The notes beneath the pieces are model-generated. The model was not told the DNA's origin. It ran no database searches and saw only the letters and a program-made list of their open reading frames with translations. Shown here in pieces: positions 54,914-63,264 of a stretch of DNA of 64,000 bases. Position numbers and translations under genes: made by a program. The DNA comes from Ch71 sp050945695. GTDB taxonomy: Bacteria; Chloroflexota; Anaerolineae; DRVO01. How positions within the stretch are numbered: the first letter of the stretch is position 1; the number at the start of each line of letters is the position of its first letter. Location: NCBI GenBank assembly GCA_050945695.1, contig JBMNTK010000001.1:1-64000 (forward strand), written 5' to 3'.

Positions 54914-54940
54914 CGCGCCCGGATCGGGCGCGCTTTTCTT
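54914..54940 (+). terminator. Rho-independent terminator of the apiose-type operon
   Basis: CGCGCCCG and CGGGCGCG form an 8-bp GC stem around GAT, followed by C and TTTTCTT. It lies about 40 bp past the oiaC stop. Confidence 0.8.
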
Positions 54941-55148
54941 GAGCCAGACTCGGGGGCGACCGTGCCTGATCCAATAAGAAGAGGCTTGAGAAAGGCCTGA
55001 CCACAGACTTCGGCTGAACAGGTCAGTCAGCAGCCATGATAATCCGTTCACGGTCAGTCAAGTTAGCAGACGGGGGCGCATGAGCCGGGTGCACCACGAG
55101 ACGGCATACGCCCATTCACAAGCTGCACGGCAGCTAATGAGGCGGGTC

Positions 55149-56560
55149 ATGAAGCCATCCGCGTACTCCAGACAACGGAGTCTCGTTTTCCGCCTCTACA
55201 CCTAGCCGTGGCTCTGGCACTGGCGTGTCCGGTTCTAGCAGCCCCTGCGACAGCCGCCGCCCAGGAACCGGGCACGACCAATCCGGCGGCCCGCTTCAGC
55301 GAGTGGCCCGACGACGAGTTGTTCGTGGCGCCACCGCCTCAGGTCACCACCACGCAGCGCCTGAGCACCTTCGCTCCCAGCAGCGACTTGAGACAGCAGA
55401 CCGAGCTCGACTACATCGAGCAGGCGGGCGCCAACGCCCATGACGCCATCGCAGCCGCCGCCGGTCGCTTCCTGACGCCTGGCCGCGACTCGGTGCTCCT
55501 CGCCTATCGGTATCTCTCCACCTACGTGGGACTATCATTCTTCCGCCCCCAGACCGCTAGTCCCATCGCCAAACTGCCCAACCTGTCCGCCCGTGTCACC
55601 GGTGGCACCGACTTCTTCGACCTCGCCGCCGGCGACGTGGACGGTCAGCCCGTGCTGGACGGTGAGTACCGCGACGAAGCGGTGGTCGCCTGGGCCGAGA
55701 CCGACCCGTCCGGGAAGCTGCCCATCTCCGTGGCCGTGCTCGCCTTCGACGCAGCGACCGAGACGTCGCCAGCCCCCACAGTGACGACGACCGCACTCGC
55801 TTCCGGGAGGCTCGACGCCGCCAGCATCGCGGCCGGCACCATCAGACCCATCGCCAACGCCCTATCCCTCGCCCTGGGAGACTTCAACGGCGACGGCGCG
55901 AAGGAGATCGCCCTCGCCTACCTTACCAGCCCCACGGCGCTGGCCGTGGACATCTTCAAGTACAGCGCCACGGAGGTGAATCACACCGTCCAGCGCTCTC
56001 TGACCCGGGTGGGCAGCACCACTGTCACCCTTCGGCAGCGGGCAAAGCTGGAACGAGAGCCTCTCCTTGGCGGCAGGCGACTTCGACGGGGACATTCCCA
56101 CCGGCCGAGACGAACTTGCCCTGGCTACCTCCGAGCGCTCTATCTCAGGGAGCACGCACTGCCAGAACCTGCGCCTCCGCCTCTTCAGAACCATCTGCTC
56201 GGATGGCGCCGACTGCGAATCCTCTCCCGCCATAACCATCCAGCAAGCGCCAGCTGTCACTGATATCGGCGTTGCTCTCGAGGACAACGGGGCCGGCATT
56301 GCTCGCAGGGTGCAGATCGTGGCTGGCCTGTTCGTCACCGATCCGCAGAGCATGAGCCACCGCCAGATCGCGGCCGCCTACGCCGATCCTAACGGCAGCG
56401 GGCGCGTCGGGTGCTTACGTCTGGTACAGGTGGACGGGAACCTGGGTGTCACCCTGGGCGCGGCCGTCACTACGACTGCCGTCAATGAGGAGCTCTTCTG
56501 GCTCGCGGCGGGCGCCTTCCAGGGCGGCCGCTCGAGCACCGACCCGGAGCGGTTACGGTT
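55149..56560 (+). pseudogene. Frameshifted FG-GAP/VCBS-repeat exported protein
   Basis: ATG 55149 opens a Lys/Arg-rich lead that hits TAG at 55203; shifting frame restores a signal sequence 'LAVALALACPVLAAPATAAA' and a long open frame (55208-56263). Near 56020-56060 the coding signal moves frame again: 'SWNESLSLAAGDFDGDIPTG' in the third frame continues FG-GAP repeats ('SLALGDFNGDGAKEIALAY' before the shift). The third frame then runs, without a stop, toward the next gene, so the natural C-terminus is also lost. At least two frameshifts plus truncation indicate decay, unless sequencing errors are responsible. Confidence 0.7.
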
Positions 56561-56636
56561 GACAGGCCGCCGCCGGACGCGCATAGTCCGACACATTCGT
56601 CGTCAGGCTGGGCGACACAACAAGCGAGGTTCGCAC

Positions 56637-57548
56637 ATGGCTAAGGTACTGGTGATCGGGGGCAGCGGGTTCGTCAGCGGCACGGTGGCCCGGGCAGCGG
56701 TGGCGGCGGGCCACCAGACCTGGGTGGTCACCCGGGGTCAAAGGGAAGTCCCGGCTGGGGTGACGGCGCTTGTGGCCGACCGCAAGGACAGGCCCGCCTT
56801 TGCGGAGACGATCGCGTCGGCCGGCACGGACTGGGACGTGGTGTACGACTGCATCGGCTATTTCGCCGACGATGCCCGCCAGGACGTCGAGCTCTTCCGC
56901 GACCGTACGCCCCACCTCGGGTTCATCTCCACCGACTTCGTCTACGACCCGCCCCACCGCAAGGTGCCGCAGCCCGAGGATACTGAGTACTACCTCACCG
57001 ACGACAGTTACGGGGCCAACAAGCGGCGCTGTGAGCTGGAGCTGATCAACGGCGACACCGGTGACATGAAGTGGACCATCATCCGTCCCTGCCACATCTA
57101 CGGCCCGGGGTCGGAGCTAGGGTGCCTCCCCAAGCACGGCCGCGACCCGCAGCTGCTGCGGCGCATCCGTGAGGGCGAGCCCCTGGAGCTGGTGGGAGCG
57201 GGCTATTTCCTGCAGCAGCCCATATTCGTCCGCGACCTGGCGGCGTTCTTCCTCAGCATCATGGGGAACGCCAATTCCTACGGCCAGATCTACAACATGT
57301 ACGGGCCCGATATCATTCAGTCCCGGGACTACTACGAGATGGTCGCCGAGGTGCTGGGCACCCGAGCCAAGATCGCCGAGTTGCCGGTGGACCGCTACCG
57401 CGAGGAGCACCCGGAGCACGTTTCCTTCCTGTGTCACCGGGTTGCCACCCTGGACAAGATGCGCGCCCACGGCCTGGCCGTGCCCTCCACTCCCTTCGCG
57501 GAGGGCATCGTAGAGCATACCAAGGACAGGATCGCCGCCGGGAGGTGA
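56637..57548 (+). CDS. NAD-dependent epimerase/dehydratase family protein
   Basis: 303 aa from ATG 56637 (GCGAGG upstream). Rossmann 'VLVIGGSGFVSGTVARAAV', 'DVVYDCIGYFADDARQDV', active-site 'SYGANKRRCE' with YxxxK, and 'WTIIRPCHIYGPGS'. An extended short-chain dehydrogenase/reductase acting on sugars or sugar nucleotides. It lies behind the FG-GAP pseudogene and 1.7 kb past the apiose-type operon; any link to it is speculative. Confidence 0.88.
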   Translation: MAKVLVIGGSGFVSGTVARAAVAAGHQTWVVTRGQREVPAGVTALVADRKDRPAFAETIASAGTDWDVVYDCIGYFADDARQDVELFRDRTPHLGFISTDFVYDPPHRKVPQPEDTEYYLTDDSYGANKRRCELELINGDTGDMKWTIIRPCHIYGPGSELGCLPKHGRDPQLLRRIREGEPLELVGAGYFLQQPIFVRDLAAFFLSIMGNANSYGQIYNMYGPDIIQSRDYYEMVAEVLGTRAKIAELPVDRYREEHPEHVSFLCHRVATLDKMRAHGLAVPSTPFAEGIVEHTKDRIAAGR

Positions 57549-57576
57549 CCTGAGCAGGCACCGAATGAGGCAATCG

Positions 57577-57695
57577 GTGTGGGGCGGTGCGACGGGCTTC
57601 AGCCCGGAGCCCCGCCCTCTGCCTTTCGTAAAGGTACCTGCGGGGTGGGGCGTCGCCGGGGGGTTCAGCCCCCGGCGATGTCCTTGCCCCTACAT
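57577..57695. repeat. GC-rich palindromic repeat pair
   Basis: GTGTGGGGCGG...CCCCGCCC with an internal GGGCTTCAGCCC hairpin, then GGGGCGTCGCCGGGG...CCCCCGGCGATG and a GCCCCTAC end. Same style as 42970-43125. It overlaps the 3' edge of the ferredoxin gene. Confidence 0.55.
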
Positions 57696-58616
57696 AGACT
57701 CCGCCAGCGCCCTCACATCCAGAGGGATTCCCTTATCCTCGTCACGCTCCAGCGTCAGCGCCCCCGCCGGACAGCGACCAACGCAGACTGAGCACCCCAT
57801 GCACCGGTCCCAGTCCACTTCCGCCATGCCCTCCCGCTCGTGCAGGGCCCCGAAGGGGCAGGCCTCCCAGCAGGCGCCACAGCCGACGCACCGCTCCGCG
57901 TCCACCCGGGCGACGTAACCGGACGATGCCATCACCCCCACACCGTGGCGGACCATGGCTTCCAGCCCCACACAGCAACACCGGCAGCAGTTGCAGATGG
58001 CGTAGAACCGGTTGAGGGCGGTGTCTCTGAACCAAGCCGTGTGGATGTGCCCCCGCTCGTGCTCCTGGCGAAGCAGTTCCAGCGCCTCGGCTCGGTCCAG
58101 CCGGCGAGCCCCTCTAGGATGGTGATCCACGGTGAAGTCCACGAAGGGCTGACCGACGATGAGGCACACCTGGGTGGGCTCGCAGTGACCGGGGCGCGAC
58201 AGGCGGCAGGCGCACTCGTACACGGCGATATCGGGCGGCCCAGAGAGGATCAGGTCGCGGGCATGGGGGTAGGGGATCACCTGCTCCAGGTCGCGCAGGG
58301 CGATGTCCCGGTCCAGCGTGATCACCGCCCCAGCCAACTCGGGCGTGAGCACCTTGGCGTGATAGCGCTGGGCCAGGTGGAGCCTCTGGTCCGGGCGCAT
58401 TCGGGGGATCAGGCGCCGCAGCACGGCCATGTACTGGCTGGTCCAACGGCCATAGACGTAGCTATGCAGCGTCACCGGCCGCAGAATCTGAGACCAGCCC
58501 ATGAGGCGTACGCTTCGGCGGCTAGAGGGCAGCAGGAGGCGGCCCCGCTCTCCTATGAGCCACAGGGCCGCCACCCCGAGCGCTAGCGCGGTTAGGGCTA
58601 TCCGGAAGAGCTTCAG
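57690..58616 (-). CDS. Membrane-anchored 4Fe-4S ferredoxin-type protein, probable CTG start
   Basis: 308 aa if translation starts at CTG 58616, which has AGGAGG exactly six bases upstream and yields LKLFRIALTALALGVAALWL, a normal membrane anchor. The first GTG (58574) has no ribosome site and would cut the helix in half. Central Cys clusters 'YECACRLSRPGHCEPTQVC' and 'AICNCCRCCCVG', then two ferredoxin motifs 'CVGCGACWEACPFGA' and 'CMGCSVCVGRCPAGA'. An electron-transfer protein of unknown partner; it starts 15 bp after the M42 peptidase stop. Confidence 0.75.
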   Translation of the reverse strand: MKLFRIALTALALGVAALWLIGERGRLLLPSSRRSVRLMGWSQILRPVTLHSYVYGRWTSQYMAVLRRLIPRMRPDQRLHLAQRYHAKVLTPELAGAVITLDRDIALRDLEQVIPYPHARDLILSGPPDIAVYECACRLSRPGHCEPTQVCLIVGQPFVDFTVDHHPRGARRLDRAEALELLRQEHERGHIHTAWFRDTALNRFYAICNCCRCCCVGLEAMVRHGVGVMASSGYVARVDAERCVGCGACWEACPFGALHEREGMAEVDWDRCMGCSVCVGRCPAGALTLERDEDKGIPLDVRALAESM

Positions 58617-58631
58617 CGATTGCCTCCTCTG

Positions 58632-59690
58632 CTAGAGCGCCGCCACCGTCTCGGCGTCCAGCTTGCCTATGACCGCGACGAGGAGCTTGAGCATAGCATC
58701 GTAGTCGTCGCGGTGCATGATCCCCGCCTGGCTGTGGACGTGGCGCACGGGAACCCCCAGCACCAGCGTGGGCACCCCGGCGTGATGCATGTGGATCAGG
58801 GCTCCGTCAGCGGCGGCGCCGGTGTAGGCTGAGTACTGCAGAGCGATACCCAGCTCCTCCGCCGTCTCGATCACGAGGTCCCTGAGCTTCAGGTTGGGGA
58901 TCATGCGGGCATCCAGCAGCCACATGGAAGGGCCGCCCCCAAGCTTGGTGGCTGCCTCCTGAGGCTGGATCCCGGGCAGGTCGCCGCACAGGTCCACCTC
59001 CAGGATGAGGGCCACGTCCGGGTTGACCACCTCGGCGCTGGTCTTGGCCCCGCGGGTGCCCACCTCCTCCATCACCGTGCCCACACCATAGATGGTGTTG
59101 GGGTGCGGGTTCTTGGCGAAGTGGTAAAGCAGCTCCACCATGAGGGCCACGCCGGCCCGGTCGTCGAAGGCCTTGCCCATGTAGGTCTTGCCACCGGACA
59201 GGATCTCGAAGGGTCCCACCGGCACCACCGGGTCGCCTGGGCGGACCCCGGCTTGGACGGCCGCTTCCTTCGAACCGACGCCAATGTCAATGTACATGTC
59301 CTTGCGCTCTACCACCTTCTTGCGGTCCTCGACCGGCAGGAGGTGGGGTGGCTTAGCTCCGATAACCCCGCGCAGATCGCCTTGATGGGTCTTCACCGTC
59401 ACCCGCTGGCCCAAGAGGACCTGATCCCACCAGCCGCCCAGGGGCAGGAAGCGGAGCATGCCATCGTCGCCCACGTGGTGCACCATGAAGCCGATCTCGT
59501 CTATGTGCGCGGCCAGCATCACCCGGGGCCCGGAGTCCCCGATCCGGCAGATGAGAGAGCCGATGCGGTCCTGTTCGATCTCCGCCACCGGCTCGGCCAG
59601 GCGGCGCAGCACCGCCCGCACCTCGTCCTCATAGCCGGGTACGCCGTGGGCTTCACTGAGTTCTTTGAGCAGTTCCTCGGTCCGATCCAT
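58632..59690 (-). CDS. M42-family aminopeptidase (FrvX/tetrahedral aminopeptidase type)
   Basis: 352 aa from ATG 59690 after GGAGGAAG. Two-metal site: 'AAHIDEIGF' (His62, Asp64), 'KAFDDRAG' (Asp176), 'VMEEVGTRGA' (Glu208, Glu209), 'EVDLCGD' (Asp233) and 'VRHVHSQAG' (His317 or 319). M42 enzymes assemble into hollow tetrahedra and trim peptides left by the proteasome or other proteases. Complete and of normal length. Confidence 0.94.
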   Translation of the reverse strand: MDRTEELLKELSEAHGVPGYEDEVRAVLRRLAEPVAEIEQDRIGSLICRIGDSGPRVMLAAHIDEIGFMVHHVGDDGMLRFLPLGGWWDQVLLGQRVTVKTHQGDLRGVIGAKPPHLLPVEDRKKVVERKDMYIDIGVGSKEAAVQAGVRPGDPVVPVGPFEILSGGKTYMGKAFDDRAGVALMVELLYHFAKNPHPNTIYGVGTVMEEVGTRGAKTSAEVVNPDVALILEVDLCGDLPGIQPQEAATKLGGGPSMWLLDARMIPNLKLRDLVIETAEELGIALQYSAYTGAAADGALIHMHHAGVPTLVLGVPVRHVHSQAGIMHRDDYDAMLKLLVAVIGKLDAETVAAL

Positions 59691-59782
59691 CCCTCTTCCT
59701 CCCTGTGGCGTGATTGCCCGTGGGGCCAGGCTCAGTATAGCCATTTGCGCTGGGGGGCGACAGGGGGCGTAAGAAACACGAA

Positions 59783-59811
59783 GGCCGGGTGGCATGTCTT
59801 GCCACCCGGCC
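59783..59811 (-). terminator. Terminator of the LysM surface-protein gene
   Basis: GGCCGGGTGGCA and TGCCACCCGGCC form a perfect 12-bp stem with a 5-nt loop. On the minus strand it is followed by TTCGTGTTTCTT, a reasonable T-rich tail, and it lies about 20 bp past the stop at 59834. Confidence 0.75.
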
Positions 59812-59833
59812 GTAAGTGAGGCCTAGATGAAGC

Positions 59834-62053
59834 CTACTCCGATGCCTCTTCGGTTGCTTCCTCTGCCGGCGCTTCCGCTTCCGTTTCCGCTTCGGCCGGC
59901 TCTGCCGTCGGCTCCTCGACCGGCGGGATGATCAGGACCTGCCCGACGCTGATCACGTTCGGGTTCTCGATGTCGTTGGCCTCGATGAGCGCTTCCAGAG
60001 TGACCCCGTGGTCCCGGGCGATCCGAGTGAGGTTATCCCCCGGCTGGACGGTGTAGGTCACCGGTTCGGGAGTGGGAGTCTCCGTAGGCACGGGAGTCGG
60101 CGTCGGCTCCGGAGTGTCCGTGGGTTCCGGAGTGGCGGTAGGCGTAGCGGTCGGTTCGGGCGTAGCCGTGGGTTCCGGCGTCGGCGTAGGGGCCGCGGTG
60201 GCCGTAGGAGCCGGGGTTTCGGTGGGAGCGGCCGCGGCAGGTTCTGGCGTGCTGGCCGGCTGGTCGGCAGCGGTGGGCTCAGCCGCGGGAGCGGATTCGG
60301 AAGCAGCCGGGGCGACCGGCGCCGCCACCTTGAGCCCCATCAGGCCCTCCAGCGTTCCCAGCGGGAGCGGCTCATCGGTCAGGATGACGTCGAGCGTGAT
60401 ACCGAACCGGCTCAGCAGGCCCACCAGCAGGTCCACACCGGTCCGACCGATGCCTGAGGCCAGCATGGGGGGCAGGCCGAAGTCACGTACGCCGATATCG
60501 AGCAGGAGATCCACCACGTTATCGCGGGTCACAGCGTCCCACTCTAGGTGGGCCTTAGCCCCATTGACGCCCACGTCCACACCAGGGGCGCCGACACCCA
60601 AGCTGAGGGCTTGCACACCATCACCCAGCATTCCAACGTAGGACTGCACCATCTCCGGGATGCCCATCCCCAGCATGCCTAGAGGCAGGGGCTCGCCGTA
60701 CACTGCCACCCGGCCATCGCTGCGGGAGACGGTGATGGGCACGATCAGGTCACCCAGAGAGCCACTGGGCTGAGGCACACGAGCGAGCGCCTCTTGGCTG
60801 GGGGCAGGCGACTCCTCGTAGACCACGTGGGCGGTGAGGCTGGTCTGCTGCAGGACAGTCTCCAGTGCGTCCCAGGGCAGGAAATCACCGGCGAACGCTT
60901 CCGCCGCCGTCGGGACGAAAGCGGGGTCAAACCGGAGGGTGGGCATCGGCTGGTCGCCCAGAGCGGTTCGCATCCGCATGTCCTGGCCGTCCCAGGCCAA
61001 GCCTACCGAGCCAAACCGCTCGAGGTACTGCAGGCTCATCGGGTCCAGGGCAAAACCGGTGCCGATGTTCTCCACGTAGAGGCTGCCGCCGCGCACTGCT
61101 ACCTGCACCGGCCGGCCGACCCGGACCTGTAGCCCCTCTTCCTGGGGCTCCTCGGCCAGGTAGACGTCGGCCTCCAGCCGGCTATCCTTCAGCCAGCCGA
61201 TTCCGAGCTCGGCCATCTGGCGGTCTTCCGGCCGCAGGGCCACCCCTGCCATACCCGCCAGGTCCTCGGCATTGGCCAGGAGCGAGTCCGGGTCCCAGCC
61301 CAGCAGCAGCCACTCTTCGCCGCTGACCGAGAGCCCGGTGCCATTATCGAGGAGCACCAGTTCCAGCTCGTTCAGCCCCAAGTCGGCGATGGGCAGCCCC
61401 CGGAGCACGGCGGGGTCGAACAACACCATGTCGAGCCCGAGAGAGGCGGCATCAATACCACCAATGGAGACCAGGCGCCCGTCTGGGGAAATGGTAGCGC
61501 CCAGTTCGATGACGTTGAGGCGCTCACCGGATGGGTCGAGGGGGTCCAGCCGCTGCGATAGGTCAAGCGACTGCTCGCGCCCTTCGGGCAACCGTACCAC
61601 AGTGGCCACGTTAGCCTGGCTGATCCAGCGGGCGACCGCTTCCAGCTCCGGCACCCACTCCTCAGCCAGAGTGCCCAGGGCAGACTCGGTGACCGACACG
61701 CTGGTCAGCGGTGCGCCGTTGAGGAAGATGGTGATCTCCTCTCCGCGCTTGACCAGGGCGAGGTTGCTCACGCCGGTGTCGCTGGCTAGCTGGATGTATA
61801 CCGGCTCTAGCGACAGCGGTGGCAGGCCCAGGCCCATCCGCTCCCCGAGCGAGCTCAGGTCACCAGACCGTACTTCGGTCGGTGCTCCCGGTAGGGCCAC
61901 AGCCCAGTCGCCCGTGTCCTCGAGCTGGACCTCCACCACCGGAGGAGTCACTCCTGCCTCCTCGGGGCCGGCAGCGCCGGCGGGCAACGCCCCGGCGAGC
62001 ACCAGAAGCAGCGCGAGAACTACACCCAGACTCCCGAACCTCGGTCTGCTCAT
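59834..62053 (-). CDS. Large secreted protein with C-terminal stalk and LysM domain
   Basis: 739 aa; ATG 62053 with GAGGAG seven bases upstream. Cleavable signal 'VLALLLVLAGALPAGAAG'. Residues ~35-580 are an uncharacterised Leu/Gly-rich region in which short motifs such as 'PLGMLGMGIPEM' and 'PLGTLEGLMGLK' recur, suggesting internal repeats. A Pro/Thr/Glu stalk (~590-655) precedes a LysM domain 'YTVQPGDNLTRIARDHG...VISVGQVLIIPP', and an Glu/Ala tail ends the protein. Wall-attached surface protein of unknown role. Confidence 0.8.
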   Translation of the reverse strand: MSRPRFGSLGVVLALLLVLAGALPAGAAGPEEAGVTPPVVEVQLEDTGDWAVALPGAPTEVRSGDLSSLGERMGLGLPPLSLEPVYIQLASDTGVSNLALVKRGEEITIFLNGAPLTSVSVTESALGTLAEEWVPELEAVARWISQANVATVVRLPEGREQSLDLSQRLDPLDPSGERLNVIELGATISPDGRLVSIGGIDAASLGLDMVLFDPAVLRGLPIADLGLNELELVLLDNGTGLSVSGEEWLLLGWDPDSLLANAEDLAGMAGVALRPEDRQMAELGIGWLKDSRLEADVYLAEEPQEEGLQVRVGRPVQVAVRGGSLYVENIGTGFALDPMSLQYLERFGSVGLAWDGQDMRMRTALGDQPMPTLRFDPAFVPTAAEAFAGDFLPWDALETVLQQTSLTAHVVYEESPAPSQEALARVPQPSGSLGDLIVPITVSRSDGRVAVYGEPLPLGMLGMGIPEMVQSYVGMLGDGVQALSLGVGAPGVDVGVNGAKAHLEWDAVTRDNVVDLLLDIGVRDFGLPPMLASGIGRTGVDLLVGLLSRFGITLDVILTDEPLPLGTLEGLMGLKVAAPVAPAASESAPAAEPTAADQPASTPEPAAAAPTETPAPTATAAPTPTPEPTATPEPTATPTATPEPTDTPEPTPTPVPTETPTPEPVTYTVQPGDNLTRIARDHGVTLEALIEANDIENPNVISVGQVLIIPPVEEPTAEPAEAETEAEAPAEEATEEASE

Positions 62054-62466
62054 CGCCGTACTCCTCACACTTCGGAGATGTGCAAGCCATCTTCCGCCAC
62101 GAGCTTCGAAGTGACTACGGCCGGCATCACTCCGAAGACAGTAGCCCCCAGCAGTCTCTTAGTAGTCTCGTGACGGCCCCAGGCGGCGTCAGGTAACAGC
62201 GCCGGCCCAAGTATAGCAGATTCCAGGGGTGCGTCCAGCCGTTTTTTACGATTTTTAGAGGGGAATTTCACAGTAAATGCAAGATCCCGGCCAGCTCCCG
62301 CGGAATCTGCCCGGGCAGACCGCGATGACGGGGGAAAACGCGGAGAGCCGATAGGCAACGAGCAGGGTCTGCTACCCCTGGGACCCCCGTGGTGGCAGGG
62401 CTCTCTTCTTATTCAGGCAGGCAGCCCACCTGTGCTAGAATCGGAGCGGCAAGGGGGAACTAGATC
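62054..62466. other. Divergent gap upstream of surE
   Basis: No gene supported. The middle (62240-62285) is AT-rich with TTTTTTACGATTTTTAGAG, the most likely promoter zone of the minus-strand surface-protein gene. Near surE, TTCAGG (62412-62417), 18 nt, TAGAAT (62436-62441) is a candidate promoter for surE. Confidence 0.45.
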
Positions 62467-63264
62467 ATGCGGATCCTAGTCACCAATGACGACGGTGTGC
62501 GCTCACCTGGCCTGGCCGCCCTGGCCGCCGCCCTGCGGCAGCTGGGAACGGTCATCATTCTAGCCCCCGATCACAACTGGAGCGCCGCCGGACACAACAA
62601 GACCATGCACAAGCCACTACGGGTGGAGCCCGTGCAGCTGCCCGATGGCCAGACAGCCCTGGCTACCAACGGCACACCCTCGGACTGTGTGGCTATGGCG
62701 GTGCTGGGGGTGGTGGAGTCCCCCATTGACATAGTGGTATCCGGCATCAACGTCGGCGCCAACCTCGGCCAGGACATCACCTATTCGGGCACGGTGGCTG
62801 GGGCCATGGAGGCCGCCATCAACGGGCTGCCCGCCTTGGCCGTGTCCCTGGCATCCTATGACCCCAACTCGGACTTTGGCCCGGCGGCCGAGGTGGCCGC
62901 CGCCGTGGCGCGCACAGTACGGGTCTGCGGGCTCCCAGCGGGAGTGTTCCTGAACGTGAATGTCCCGCCCAGGCCAGACGCCGCCCGCCGAGAAGTGAGG
63001 TTGACTCGCCTGGGCCGCCGGGTGTACCGGGACGTCCTACTGCGCCGCGAGGACCCTCGCGGCCGGCCCTACTACTGGATTGGGGGCGACCCCCCGACCG
63101 GTGAGCCCGATCCCGATACCGATATCTGGGCCTTGGAGCACGAACTGGTCTCCATCACCCCCGTCCACATGGACATGACCGCCTACTCCCTGCTTGAGGA
63201 GAAGGACGAATGGCGGTGCCGCCTGCTCAAGGAGCTATCTCGGGAGCCGGGAGGTGAACGATGA
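62467..63264 (+). CDS. surE: 5'/3'-nucleotidase SurE
   Basis: 265 aa, ATG 62467 after AAGGGGGAA. Starts 'MRILVTNDDGVRSPGLAAL' with the NDD metal motif, then 'APDHNWSAAGHN', 'TNGTPSDCVAMA' and 'VVSGINVGANLGQDITYSGT'. SurE removes phosphate from nucleoside monophosphates and helps stationary-phase survival. Its stop overlaps the next start (ATGA). Confidence 0.95.
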   Translation: MRILVTNDDGVRSPGLAALAAALRQLGTVIILAPDHNWSAAGHNKTMHKPLRVEPVQLPDGQTALATNGTPSDCVAMAVLGVVESPIDIVVSGINVGANLGQDITYSGTVAGAMEAAINGLPALAVSLASYDPNSDFGPAAEVAAAVARTVRVCGLPAGVFLNVNVPPRPDAARREVRLTRLGRRVYRDVLLRREDPRGRPYYWIGGDPPTGEPDPDTDIWALEHELVSITPVHMDMTAYSLLEEKDEWRCRLLKELSREPGGER

